A stretch of DNA of 64,000 nt from Luidia sarsii (lineage: Eukaryota > Echinodermata > Asteroidea > Paxillosida > Luidiidae). This document shows, in pieces, positions 11,205 through 24,499 of the stretch; position 1 is the stretch's first letter; the number at the start of each line of letters is the position of its first letter. A model generated the notes under the pieces. The model had not been told where the DNA came from. It did no database searches and saw nothing but the letters and a program-made list of their open reading frames with translations. A program made the translations under genes and the position numbers. The stretch lies in NCBI GenBank assembly GCA_949987565.1, contig OX465118.1, forward strand, positions 6,290,538 to 6,354,537. Reading direction: 5' to 3'.

Positions 11205-14200
11205 TCTGTCCGGCGACTGAGTGTTGTGTACTGCTGTCTGCACACACAAGCTGCCTAGCTGACTGAGGTTGGTTCTCTTTGCTTGATCATAAAATCATCA
11301 TACTATGTTTGATTTCAGATTTTTCACCACTGGTGGTTAGATCTTTTCCAGGCCTGTTAGCAGGCCAAGTTTAAGATTCGTCAATAAAATAATGAAGGAG
11401 ATATTAACTTGCAAAGTGTATTTTTCTTTCCAGCTTCTTTCCGGCGACTGAGTGTTGTGTACTGCTGTCTGCACACACAAGCTGCCTAGCTGACTGAGGT
11501 TGGTTCTCTTTGCTTGATCATAAAATCATCATACTATGTTTGATTTCAGATTTTTCACCACTGGTGGTTAGATCTTTTCCAGGCCTGTTAGCAGGCCAAG
11601 TTTAAGATTCGTCAATAAAATAATGAAGGAGATATTAACGTGCAAAGTGTATTTTTCTTTCCAGCTTCTTTCCGGCGACTGACTGTTGTGTACTGCTGTC
11701 TGCACACAAGCTGCCTAGCTGACTGAGGTTGGTTCTCTTTGCTTGATCATAAAATCATCACACTGTGTTCGATCTCAGATTTTTCACCACTGGTGGTTAG
11801 ATCTTTTCCAGGCCTGTTAGCAGGCCAAGTTTAAGATTCGTCAATAAAATAATGAAGGAGATATTAACGTGCAAAGTGTATTTTTCTTTCCAGCTTCTTT
11901 CCGGCGACTTACTGTTGTGTACTGCTGTCTGCACACACAATCTTCCTAGCTGACTGAGGTTGGTTCTCTTTGCTTGATCATAAAATCATCATAGTATGTT
12001 TGATTTCAGATTTTTCACCACTGGTGGTTAGATCTTTTCCAGGCCTGTTAGCAGGCCAAGTTTAAGATTCGTCAATAAAATAATGAAGGAGATATTAACG
12101 TGCAAAGTGTATTTTTCTTTCCAGCTTCTGTCCGGCGACTGACTGTTGTGTACTGCTGTCTGCACACAAGCTGCCTAGCTGACTGAGGTTGGTTCTCTTT
12201 GCTTGATCATAAAATCATCACACTGTGTTCGATCTCAGATTTTTCACCACTGGTGATTAGATCTTTTCCGGGCCTGTTAGCAGGCTAAGTTTAAGATTCG
12301 TCAATAAATTAATGAAGGAGATATTAACTTGCAAAGTGTATTTTTCTTTCCAGCTTCTGTCCGGCGACTGACTGTTGTGTACTGCTGTCTGCACACAAGC
12401 TGCCTAGCTGACTGAGGTTGGTTCTCTTTGCTTGATCATAAAATCATCATATTATGTTTGATTTCAGATTTTTCACCACTGGTGGTTAGATCTTTTCCAG
12501 GCCTGTTAGCAGGCAAAGTTTAAGATTCGTCAATAAAATAATGAAGGAGATATTAACGTGCAAAGTGTATTTTTCTTTCCAGCTTCTTTCCGGCGACTGA
12601 CTGTTGTGTACTGCTGTCTGCACACACAATCTTCCTAGCTGACTGAGGTTGGTTCTCTTTGCTTGATCATAAAATCATCATAGTATGTTTGATTTCAGAT
12701 TTTTCACCACTGGTGGTTAGATCTTTTCCAGGCCTGTTAGCAGGCCAAGTTTAAGATTCGTCAATAAAATAATGAAGGAGATATTAACGTGCAAAGTGTA
12801 TTTTTCTTTCCAGCTTCTGTCCGGCGACTGACTGTTGTGTACTGCTGTCTGCACACAAGCTGCCTAGCTGACTGAGGTTGATTCTCTTTGCTTGATCATA
12901 AAATCATCACACTGTGTTCGATCTCAGATTTTTCACCACTGGTGGTTAGATCTTTTCCGGGCCTGTTAGCAGGCTAAGTTTAAGATTCGTCAATAAATTA
13001 ATGAAGGAGATATTAACTTGCAAAGTGTATTTTCTTTCCAGCTTCTTTCCGGCGACTGACTGTTGTGTACTGCTGTCTGCACACACAAGCTGCCTAGCTG
13101 ACTGAGGTTGGTTCTCTTTGCTTGATCATAAAATCATCATACTATGTTTGATTTCAGATTTTTCACCACTGGTGGTTACATCTTTTCCAGGCTTGTTAGC
13201 AGGCCAAGTTTAAGATTCCTCAATAAAATAATGAAGGAGATATTAACTTGCAAAGTGTATTTTCTTTCCAGCTTCTTTCCGGCGACTGACTGTTGTGTAC
13301 TGCTGTCTGCACACACAAGCTGCCTAGCTGACTGAGGTTGGTTCTCTTTGCTTAATCATAAAATCATCATACTATGTTTGATTTCTGATTTTTCACCACT
13401 GGTGGTTAGATATTTTCCGGGCCTGTTAGCAGGCTAAGTTTAAGATTCGTCAATAAAATAATGAAGGAGATATTAACTTGCAAAGTGTATTTTTCTTTCC
13501 AGCTTCTTTCTGGCGACTGACTGTTGTGTACTGCTGTCTGCACACACAAGCTGCCTAGCTGACTGAGGTTGGTTCTCTTTGCTTGATCATAAAATCATCA
13601 TACTATGATTGATTTCAGATTTTTCACCACTGGTGGTTAGATCTTTTCCAGGCCTGTTAGCAGGCCAAGTTTAAGATTCGTCAATAAAATAATGAAGGAG
13701 ATATTAACGTGCAAAGTGTATTTTTCTTTCCAGCTTCTTTCCGGCGACTGAGTGTTGTGTACTGCTGTCTGCACACACAATCTTCCTAGCTGACTGAGGT
13801 TGGTTCTCTTTGCTTGATTATAAAATCATCATAGTATGTTTGATTTCAGATTGTTCACCACTGGTGGTTAGATCTTTTCCAGGCCTGTTAGCAGGCCAAG
13901 TTTAAGATTCGTCAATAAAATAATGAAGGAGATATTAACGTGCAAAGTGTATTTTTCTTTCCAGCTTCTGTCCGGCGACTGACTTTTGTGTACTGCTGTC
14001 TGCACACAAGCTGCCTAGCTGACTGAGGTTGGTTCTCTTTGCTTGATCATAAAATCATCACACTGTGTTCGATCTCAGATTTTTCACCACTGGTGGTTAG
14101 ATCTTTTCCAGGCCTGTTAGCAGGCCAAGTTTAAGATTCGTCAATAAAATAATGAAGGAGATATTAACGTGCAAAGTGTATTTTTCTTTCCAGCTTCTTT

Positions 14201-15089
14201 CCGGCGACTTACTGTTGTGTACTGCTGTCTGCACACACAATCTTCCTAGCTGACTGAGGTTGGTTCTCTTTGCTTGATCATAAAATCATCATAGTATGTT
14301 TGATTTCAGATTTTTCACCACTGGTGGTTAGATCTTTTCCAGGCCTGTTAGCAGGCCAAGTTTAAGATTCGTCAATAAAATAATGAAGGAAATATTAACG
14401 TGCAAAGTGTATTTTTCTTTCCAGCTTCTGTCCGGCGACTGACTGTTGTGTACTGCTGTCTGCACACAAGCTGCCTAGCTGACTGAGGTTGGTTCTCTTT
14501 GCTTGATTATAAAATCATCACACTGTGTTCGATCTCAGATTTTTCACCACTGGTGGTTAGATCTTTTCCGGGCCTGTTAGCAGGCTAAGTTTAAGATTCG
14601 TCAATAAATTAATGAAGGAGATATTAACTTGCAAAGTGTATTTTCTTTCCAGCTTCTTTCCGGCGACTGAGTGTTGTGTACTGCTGTCTGCACACACAAG
14701 CTGCCTAGCTGACTGAGGTTGGTTCTCTTTGCTTGATCATAAAATCATCATAGTATGTTTGATTTCAGATTTTTCACCACTGGTGGTTAGATCTTTTCCA
14801 GGCCTGTTAGCAGGCCAAGTTTAAGATTCGTCAATAAAATAATGAAGGAGATATTAACGTGCAAAGTGTATTTTTCTTTCCAGCTTCTTTCCGGCGACTG
14901 ACTGTTGTGTACTGCTGTCTGCACACACAAGCTGCCTAGCTGACTGAGGTTGGTTATCTTTGCTTAATCATAAAATCATCACACTATGTTTGATTTCTGA
15001 TTTTTCACCACTGGTGGTTAGATATTTTCCGGGCCTGTTAGCAGGCTAAGTTTAAGATTCGTCAATAAAATAATGAAGGAGATATTAAC
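10231..15089 (+). repeat. 10,121-bp block repeat, copy 2
   Basis: This is the partner of the block at about 110-4,968. It differs at single sites, such as GGCATGTT at 10,660 (GGCCTGTT in copy 1) and GACTTACTG at about 14,208 (GACTGACTG in copy 1). Near 14,750 it carries ATAGTATG where copy 1 has ATACTATG. Beyond about 15,089 it continues into a local 7-monomer repeat that copy 1 lacks. Confidence 0.85.
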
Positions 15090-16690
15090 TTGCAAAGTGT
15101 ATTTTTCTTTCCAGCTTCTTTCTGGCGACTGACTGTTGTGTACTGCTGTCTGCACACACAAGCTGCCTAGCTGACTGAGGTTGGTTCTCTTTGCTTGATC
15201 ATAAAATCATCATACTATGATTGATTTCAGATTTTTCACCACTGGTGGTTAGATCTTTTCCAGGCCTGTTAGCAGGCCAAGTTTAAGATTCGTCAATAAA
15301 ATAATGAAGGAGATATTAACGTGCAAAGTGTATTTTTCTTTCCAGCTTCTTTCCGGCGACTGAGTGTTGTGTACTGCTGTCTGCACACACAATCTTCCTA
15401 GCTGACTGAGGTTGGTTCTCTTTGCTTGATTATAAAATCATCATAGTATGTTTGATTTCAGATTGTTCACCACTGGTGGTTAGATCTTTTCCAGGCCTGT
15501 TAGCAGGCCAAGTTTAAGATTCGTCAATAAAATAATGAAGGAGATATTAACGTGCAAAGTGTATTTTTCTTTCCAGCTTCTGTCCGGCGACTGACTTTTG
15601 TGTACTGCTGTCTGCACACAAGCTGCCTAGCTGACTGAGGTTGGTTCTCTTTGCTTGATCATAAAATCATCACACTGTGTTCGATCTCAGATTTTTCACC
15701 ACTGGTGGTTAGATCTTTTCCAGGCCTGTTAGCAGGCCAAGTTTAAGATTCGTCAATAAAATAATGAAGGAGATATTAACGTGCAAAGTGTATTTTTCTT
15801 TCCAGCTTCTTTCCGGCGACTGACTGTTGTGTACTGCTGTCTGCACACACAATCTTCCTAGCTGACTGAGGTTGGTTCTCTTTGCTTGATCATAAAATCA
15901 TCATAGTATGTTTGATTTCAGATTTTTCACCACTGGTGGTTAGATCTTTTCCAGGCCTGTTAGCAGGCCAAGTTTAAGATTCGTCAATAAAATAATGAAG
16001 GAAATATTAACGTGCAAAGTGTATTTTTCTTTCCAGCTTCTGTCCGGCGACTGACTGTTGTGTACTGCTGTCTGCACACAAGCTGCCTAGCTGACTGAGG
16101 TTGGTTCTCTTTGCTTGATCATAAAATCATCACACTGTGTTCGATCTCAGATTTTTCACCACTGGTGGTTAGATCTTTTCCGGGCCTGTTAGCAGGCTAA
16201 GTTTAAGATTCGTCAATAAATTAATGAAGGAGATATTAACTTGCAAAGTGTATTTTCTCTCCAGCTTCTTTCCGGCGACTGAGTGTTGTGTACTGCTGTC
16301 TGCACACACAAGCTGCCTAGCTGACTGAGGTTGGTTCTCTTTGCTTGATCATAAAATCATCATACTATGTTTGATTTCAGATTTTTCACCACTGGTGGTT
16401 AGATCTTTTCCAGGCCTGTTAGCAGGCCAAGTTTAAGATTCGTCAATAAAATAATGAAGGAGATATTAACTTGCAAAGTGTATTTTTCTTTCCAGCTTCT
16501 TTCCGGCGACTGAGTGTTGTGTACTGCTGTCTGCACACACAAGCTGCCTAGCTGACTGAGGTTGGTTCTCTTTGCTTGATCATAAAATCATCATACTATG
16601 TTTGATTTCAGATTTTTCACCACTGGTGGTTAGATCTTTTCCAGGCCTGTTAGCAGGCCAAGTTTAAGATTCGTCAATAAAATAATGAAG
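13460..16690 (+). repeat. 15-monomer (3,453-bp) tandem unit, copy 1, with nested 1,612-bp repeat
   Basis: Offset +3,453 links TATGATTG (13,604 to 17,057 and 15,216 to 18,669), GGTTATCTTT (14,952 to 18,405) and the rare tract TATTTTCTCTCC (about 16,251 to 19,704). Inside it a 7-monomer repeat with offset 1,612 joins about 13,460-14,750 to 15,072-16,362, shown by TATGATTG at 13,604 and 15,216 and GAAATATT at 14,389 and 16,001. Confidence 0.8.
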
Positions 16691-16912
16691 GAAATATTAA
16701 CGTGCAAAGTGTATTTTTCTTTCCAGCTTCTGTCCGGCGACTGACTGTTGTGTACTGCTGTCTGCACACAAGCTGCCTAGCTGACTGAGGTTGGTTCTCT
16801 TTGCTTGATCATAAAATCATCACACTGTGTTCGATCTCAGATTTTTCACCACTGGTGGTTAGATCTTTTCCGGGCCTGTTAGCAGGCTAAGTTTAAGATT
16901 CGTCAATAAATT

Positions 16913-19900
16913 AATGAAGGAGATATTAACTTGCAAAGTGTATTTTTCTTTCCAGCTTCTTTCTGGCGACTGACTGTTGTGTACTGCTGTCTGCACACAC
17001 AAGCTGCCTAGCTGACTGAGGTTGGTTCTCTTTGCTTGATCATAAAATCATCATACTATGATTGATTTCAGATTTTTCACCACTGGTGGTTAGATCTTTT
17101 CCAGGCCTGTTAGCAGGCCAAGTTTAAGATTCGTCAATAAAATAATGAAGGAGATATTAACGTGCAAAGTGTATTTTTCTTTCCAGCTTCTTTCCGGCGA
17201 CTGAGTGTTGTGTACTGCTGTCTGCACACACAATCTTCCTAGCTGACTGAGGTTGGTTCTCTTTGCTTGATTATAAAATCATCATAGTATGTTTGATTTC
17301 AGATTGTTCACCACTGGTGGTTAGATCTTTTCCAGGCCTGTTAGCAGGCCAAGTTTAAGATTCGTCAATAAAATAATGAAGGAGATATTAACGTGCAAAG
17401 TGTATTTTTCTTTCCAGCTTCTGTCCGGCGACTGACTTTTGTGTACTGCTGTCTGCACACAAGCTGCCTAGCTGACTGAGGTTGGTTCTCTTTGCTTGAT
17501 CATAAAATCATCACACTGTGTTCGATCTCAGATTTTTCACCACTGGTGGTTAGATCTTTTCCAGGCCTGTTAGCAGGCCAAGTTTAAGATTCGTCAATAA
17601 AATAATGAAGGAGATATTAACGTGCAAAGTGTATTTTTCTTTCCAGCTTCTTTCCGGCGACTGACTGTTGTGTACTGCTGTCTGCACACACAATCTTCCT
17701 AGCTGACTGAGGTTGGTTCTCTTTGCTTGATCATAAAATCATCATAGTATGTTTGATTTCAGATTTTTCACCACTGGTGGTTAGATCTTTTCCAGGCCTG
17801 TTAGCAGGCCAAGTTTAAGATTCGTCAATAAAATAATGAAGGAAATATTAACGTGCAAAGTGTATTTTTCTTTCCAGCTTCTGTCCGGCGACTGACTGTT
17901 GTGTACTGCTGTCTGCACACAAGCTGCCTAGCTGACTGAGGTTGGTTCTCTTTGCTTGATTATAAAATCATCACACTGTGTTCGATCTCAGATTTTTCAC
18001 CACTGGTGGTTAGATCTTTTCCGGGCCTGTTAGCAGGCTAAGTTTAAGATTCGTCAATAAATTAATGAAGGAGATATTAACTTGCAAAGTGTATTTTCTT
18101 TCCAGCTTCTTTCCGGCGACTGAGTGTTGTGTACTGCTGTCTGCACACACAAGCTGCCTAGCTGACTGAGGTTGGTTCTCTTTGCTTGATCATAAAATCA
18201 TCATAGTATGTTTGATTTCAGATTTTTCACCACTGGTGGTTAGATCTTTTCCAGGCCTGTTAGCAGGCCAAGTTTAAGATTCGTCAATAAAATAATGAAG
18301 GAGATATTAACGTGCAAAGTGTATTTTTCTTTCCAGCTTCTTTCCGGCGACTGACTGTTGTGTACTGCTGTCTGCACACACAAGCTGCCTAGCTGACTGA
18401 GGTTGGTTATCTTTGCTTAATCATAAAATCATCACACTATGTTTGATTTCTGATTTTTCACCACTGGTGGTTAGATATTTTCCGGGCCTGTTAGCAGGCT
18501 AAGTTTAAGATTCGTCAATAAAATAATGAAGGAGATATTAACTTGCAAAGTGTATTTTTCTTTCCAGCTTCTTTCTGGCGACTGACTGTTGTGTACTGCT
18601 GTCTGCACACACAAGCTGCCTAGCTGACTGAGGTTGGTTCTCTTTGCTTGATCATAAAATCATCATACTATGATTGATTTCAGATTTTTCACCACTGGTG
18701 GTTAGATCTTTTCCAGGCCTGTTAGCAGGCCAAGTTTAAGATTCGTCAATAAAATAATGAAGGAGATATTAACGTGCAAAGTGTATTTTTCTTTCCAGCT
18801 TCTTTCCGGCGACTGAGTGTTGTGTACTGCTGTCTGCACACACAATCTTCCTAGCTGACTGAGGTTGGTTCTCTTTGCTTGATTATAAAATCATCATAGT
18901 ATGTTTGATTTCAGATTGTTCACCACTGGTGGTTAGATCTTTTCCAGGCCTGTTAGCAGGCCAAGTTTAAGATTCGTCAATAAAATAATGAAGGAGATAT
19001 TAACGTGCAAAGTGTATTTTTCTTTCCAGCTTCTGTCCGGCGACTGACTTTTGTGTACTGCTGTCTGCACACAAGCTGCCTAGCTGACTGAGGTTGGTTC
19101 TCTTTGCTTGATCATAAAATCATCACACTGTGTTCGATCTCAGATTTTTCACCACTGGTGGTTAGATCTTTTCCAGGCCTGTTAGCAGGCCAAGTTTAAG
19201 ATTCGTCAATAAAATAATGAAGGAGATATTAACGTGCAAAGTGTATTTTTCTTTCCAGCTTCTTTCCGGCGACTGACTGTTGTGTACTGCTGTCTGCACA
19301 CACAATCTTCCTAGCTGACTGAGGTTGGTTCTCTTTGCTTGATTATAAAATCATCATAGTATGTTTGATTTCAGATTTTTCACCACTGGTGGTTAGATCT
19401 TTTCCAGGCCTGTTAGCAGGCCAAGTTTAAGATTCGTCAATAAAATAATGAAGGAAATATTAACGTGCAAAGTGTATTTTTCTTTCCAGCTTCTGTCCGG
19501 CGACTGACTGTTGTGTACTGCTGTCTGCACACAAGCTGCCTAGCTGACTGAGGTTGGTTCTCTTTGCTTGATCATAAAATCATCACACTGTGTTCGATCT
19601 CAGATTTTTCACCACTGGTGGTTAGATCTTTTCCGGGCCTGTTAGCAGGCTAAGTTTAAGATTCGTCAATAAATTAATGAAGGAGATATTAACTTGCAAA
19701 GTGTATTTTCTCTCCAGCTTCTTTCCGGCGACTGAGTGTTGTGTACTGCTGTCTGCACACACAAGCTGCCTAGCTGACTGAGGTTGGTTCTCTTTGCTTG
19801 ATCATAAAATCATCATACTATGTTTGATTTCAGATTTTTCACCACTGGTGGTTAGATCTTTTCCAGGCCTGTTAGCAGGCCAAGTTTAAGATTCGTCAAT

Positions 19901-20143
19901 AAAATAATGAAGGAGATATTAACTTGCAAAGTGTATTTTTCTTTCCAGCTTCTTTCCGGCGACTGAGTGTTGTGTACTGCTGTCTGCACACACAAGCTGC
20001 CTAGCTGACTGAGGTTGGTTCTCTTTGCTTGATCATAAAATCATCATACTATGTTTGATTTCAGATTTTTCACCACTGGTGGTTAGATCTTTTCCAGGCC
20101 TGTTAGCAGGCCAAGTTTAAGATTCGTCAATAAAATAATGAAG
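16913..20143 (+). repeat. 15-monomer (3,453-bp) tandem unit, copy 2
   Basis: It repeats the nested structure of copy 1, including TATGATTG at 17,057 and 18,669 (again 1,612 apart). The nested duplication therefore happened before the 3,453-bp one. Divergence begins near 20,143, where GGAGATATT faces GGAAATATT of copy 1. Confidence 0.8.
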
Positions 20144-20832
20144 GAGATATTAACGTGCAAAGTGTATTTTTCTTTCCAGCTTCTTTCCGGCGACTGACTG
20201 TTGTGTACTGCTGTCTGCACACAAGCTGCCTAGCTGACTGAGGTTGGTTCTCTTTGCTTGATCATAAAATCATCACACTGTGTTCGATCTCAGATTTTTC
20301 ACCACTGGTGGTTAGATCTTTTCCAGGCCTGTTAGCAGGCCAAGTTTAAGATTCGTCAATAAAATAATGAAGGAGATATTAACGTGCAAAGTGTATTTTC
20401 TTTCCAGCTTCTTTCCGGCGACTTACTGTTGTGTACTGCTGTCTGCACACACAATCTTCCTAGCTGACTGAGGTTGGTTCTCTTTGCTTGATCATAAAAT
20501 CATCATAGTATGTTTGATTTCAGATTTTTCACCACTGGTGGTTAGATCTTTTCCAGGCCTGTTAGCAGGCCAAGTTTAAGATTCGTCAATAAAATAATGA
20601 AGGAGATATTAACGTGCAAAGTGTATTTTTCTTTCCAGCTTCTGTCCGGCGACTGACTGTTGTGTACTGCTGTCTGCACACAAGCTGCCTAGCTGACTGA
20701 GGTTGGTTCTCTTTGCTTGATCATAAAATCATCACACTGTGTTCGATCTCAGATTTTTCACCACTGGTGATTAGATCTTTTCCGGGCCTGTTAGCAGGCT
20801 AAGTTTAAGATTCGTCAATAAATTAATGAAGG

Positions 20833-20840
20833 AGATATAC
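20833..20840 (+). other. 3-bp deletion in the TTAAC element
   Basis: The monomer here reads GAGATATACTTGC where neighbours read GAGATATTAACTTGC, removing the TTAAC branch-like motif. It sits at the junction where zone I ends and the 5,522-bp repeat of zone II begins. Confidence 0.6.
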
Positions 20841-23131
20841 TTGCAAAGTGTATTTTCTTTCCAGCTTCTTTCCGGCGACTGAGTGTTGTGTACTGCTGTC
20901 TGCACACACAAGCTGCCAAGCTGACTGAGGTTGGTTCTCTTTGCTTGATCATAAAATCATCATACTATGTTTGATTTCAGATATTTCACCACTGGTGGTT
21001 AGATCTTTTCCAGGCCTGTTAGCAGGCCAAGTTTAAGATTCGTCAATAAAATAATGAAGGAGATATTAACGTGCAAAGTGTATTTTTCTTTCCAGCTTCT
21101 TTCCGGCGACTGAGTGTTGTGTACTGCTGTCTGCACACACAAGCTGCCTAGCTGACTGAGGTTGGTTCTCTTTGCTTGATCATAAAATCATCATACTATG
21201 TTTGATTTCAGATTTTTCACCACTGGTGGTTAGATCTTTTCCAGGCCTGTTAGCAGGCCAAGTTTAAGATTCGTCAATAAAATAATGAAGGAGATATTAA
21301 CGTGCAAAGTGTATTTTTCTTTCCAGCTTCTTTCCGGCGACTGACTGTTGTGTACTGCTGTCTGCACACACAAGCTGCCTAGCTGACTGAGGTTGGTTCT
21401 CTTTGCTTAATCATAAAATCATCATACTATGTTTAATTTCAGATTTTTCACCACTGGTGGTTAGATCTTTTCCAGGCCTGTTAGCAGGCCAAGTTTAAGA
21501 TTCGTCAATAAAATAATGAAGGAAATATTAACGTGCAAAGTGTATTTTTCTTTCCAGCTTCTGTCCGGCGACTGACTGTTGTGTACTGCTGTCTGCACAC
21601 AAGCTGCCTAGCTGACTGAGGTTGGTTCTCTTTGCTTGATCATAAAATCATCACACTGTGTTCGATCTCAGATTTTTCACCACTGGTGGTTAGATCTTTT
21701 CCGGGCCTGTTAGCAGGCTAAGTTTAAGATTCGTCAATAAATTAATGAAGGAGATATTAACTTGCAAAGTGTATTTTCTTTCCAGCTTCTTTCCGGCGAC
21801 TGAGTGTTGTGTACTGCTGTCTGCACACACAAGCTGCCTAGCTGACTGAGGTTGGTTCTCTTTGCTTGATCATAAAATCATCATACTATGTTTGATTTCA
21901 GATTTTTCACCACTGGTGGTTAGATCTTTTCCAGGCCTGTTAGCAGGCCAAGTTTAAGATTCGTCAATAAAATAATGAAGGAGATATTAACTTGCAAAGT
22001 GTATTTTTCTTTCCAGCTTCTTTCCGGCGACTGAGTGTTGTGTACTGCTGTCTGCACACACAAGCTGCCTAGCTGACTGAGGTTGGTTCTCTTTGCTTGA
22101 TCATAAAATCATCATACTATGTTTGATTTCAGATTTTTCACCACTGGTGGTTAGATCTTTTCCAGGCCTGTTAGCAGGCCAAGTTTAAGATTCGTCAATA
22201 AAATAATGAAGGAGATATTAACGTGCAAAGTGTATTTTTCTTTCCAGCTTCTTTCCGGCGACTGACTGTTGTGTACTGCTGTCTGCACACAAGCTGCCTA
22301 GCTGACTGAGGTTGGTTCTCTTTGCTTAATCATAAAATCATCACACTGTGTTCGATCTCAGATTTTTCACCACTGGTGGTTAGATCTTTTCCAGGCCTGT
22401 TAGCAGGCCAAGTTTAAGATTCGTCAATAAAATAATGAAGGAGATATTAACGTGCAAAGTGTATTTTTCTTTCCAGCTTCTTTCCGGCGACTGACTGTTG
22501 TGTACTGCTGTCTGCACACACAAGCTGCCTAGCTGACTGAGGTTGGTTCTCTTTGCTTAATCATAAAATCATCATACTATGTTTTATTTCAGATTTTTCA
22601 CCACTGGTGGTTAGATCTTTTCCAGGCCTGTTAGCAGGCCAAGTTTAAGATTCGTCAATAAAATAATGAAGGAAATATTAACGTGCAAAGTGTATTTTTC
22701 TTTCCAGCTTCTGTCCGGCGACTGACTGTTGTGTACTGCTGTCTGCACACAAGCTGCCTAGCTGACTGAGGTTGGTTCTCTTTGCTTGATCATAAAATCA
22801 TCACACTGTGTTCGATCTCAGATTTTTCACCACTGGTGGTTAGATCTTTTCCGGGCCTGTTAGCAGGCTAAGTTTAAGATTCGTCAATAAATTAATGAAG
22901 GAGATATTAACTTGCAAAGTGTATTTTCTTTCCAGCTTCTTTCCGGCGACTGAGTGTTGTGTACTGCTGTCTGCACACACAAGCTGCCTAGCTGACTGAG
23001 GTTGGTTCTCTTTGCTTGATCATAAAATCATCATACTATGTTTGATTTCAGATTTTTCACCACTGGTGGTTAGATCTTTTCCAGGCCTGTTAGCAGGCCA
23101 AGTTTAAGATTCGTCAATAAAATAATGAAGG
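20840..23131 (+). repeat. 24-monomer (5,522-bp) block repeat, copy 1
   Basis: Offset +5,522 links AGATATTTCA (20,979 and 26,501), GTTTAATTTC (21,431 and 26,953) and GTTTTATTTC (22,581 and 28,103), together with the tail variant GCTGCCAAGCTG (about 20,911 and 26,433). Agreement fails near 23,131, where copy 2 holds two extra monomers. Confidence 0.82.
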
Positions 23132-23139
23132 AGATATTA

Positions 23140-24050
23140 ACGTGCAAAGTGTATTTTTCTTTCCAGCTTCTTTCCGGCGACTTACTGTTGTGTACTGCTG
23201 TCTGCACACACAATCTTCCTAGCTGACTGAGGTTGGTTCTCTTTGCTTGATCATAAAATCATCATAGTATGTTTGATTTCAGATTTTTCACCACTGGTGG
23301 TTAGATCTTTTCCAGGCCTGTTAGCAGGCCAAGTTTAAGATTCGTCAATAAAATAATGAAGGAGATATTAACGTGCAAAGTGTATTTTTCTTTCCAGCTT
23401 CTGTCCGGCGACTGACTGTTGTGTACTGCTGTCTGCACACAAGCTGCCTAGCTGACTGAGGTTGGTTCTCTTTGCTTGATCATAAAATCATCACACTGTG
23501 TTCGATCTCAGATTTTTCACCACTGGTGATTAGATCTTTTCCGGGCCTGTTAGCAGGCTAAGTTTAAGATTCGTCAATAAATTAATGAAGGAGATATTAA
23601 CTTGCAAAGTGTATTTTCTTTCCAGCTTCTTTCCGGCGACTGAGTGTTGTGTACTGCTGTCTGCACACACAAGCTGCCAAGCTGACTGAGGTTGGTTCTC
23701 TTTGCTTGATCATAAAATCATCATACTATGTTTGATTTCAGATTGTTCACCACTGGTGGTTAGATCTTTTCCAGGCCTGTTAGCAGGCCAAGTTTAAGAT
23801 TCGTCAATAAAATAATGAAGGAGATATTAACGTGCAAAGTGTATTTTTCTTTCCAGCTTCTTTCCGGCGACTGAGTGTTGTGTACTGCTGTCTGCACACA
23901 CAAGCTGCCTAGCTGACTGAGGTTGGTTCTCTTTGCTTGATCATAAAATCATCATACTATGTTTGATTTCAGATTTTTCACCACTGGTGGTTAGATCTTT
24001 TCCAGGCCTGTTAGCAGGCCAAGTTTAAGATTCGTCAATAAAATAATGAA
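23140..24050 (+). repeat. Block repeat at +5,982, left part, copy 1
   Basis: GATTGTTCAC at 23,741 pairs with 29,723. The GACTTACTG and GCTGCCAAGCTG variants pair as well. After about 24,050 the copies differ for two monomers and then agree again from about 24,500. Confidence 0.75.
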
Positions 24051-24499
24051 GGAGATATTAACGTGCAAAGTGTATTTTTCTTTCCAGCTTCTGTCCGGCG
24101 ACTGACTTTTGTGTACTGCTGTCTGCACACAAGCTGCCTAGCTGACTGAGGTTGGTTCTCTTTGCTTGATCATAAAATCATCACACTGTGTTCGATCTCA
24201 GATTTTTCACCACTGGTGGTTAGATCTTTTCCAGGCCTGTTAGCAGGCCAAGTTTAAGATTCGTCAATAAAATAATGAAGGAGATATTAACGTGCAAAGT
24301 GTATTTTTCTTTCCAGCTTCTTTCCGGCGACTGACTGTTGTGTACTGCTGTCTGCACACACAATCTTCCTAGCTGACTGAGGTTGGTTCTCTTTGCTTGA
24401 TCATAAAATCATCATAGTATGTTTGATTTCAGATTTTTCACCACTGGTGGTTAGATCTTTTCCAGGCCTGTTAGCAGGCCAAGTTTAAGATTCGTCAAT

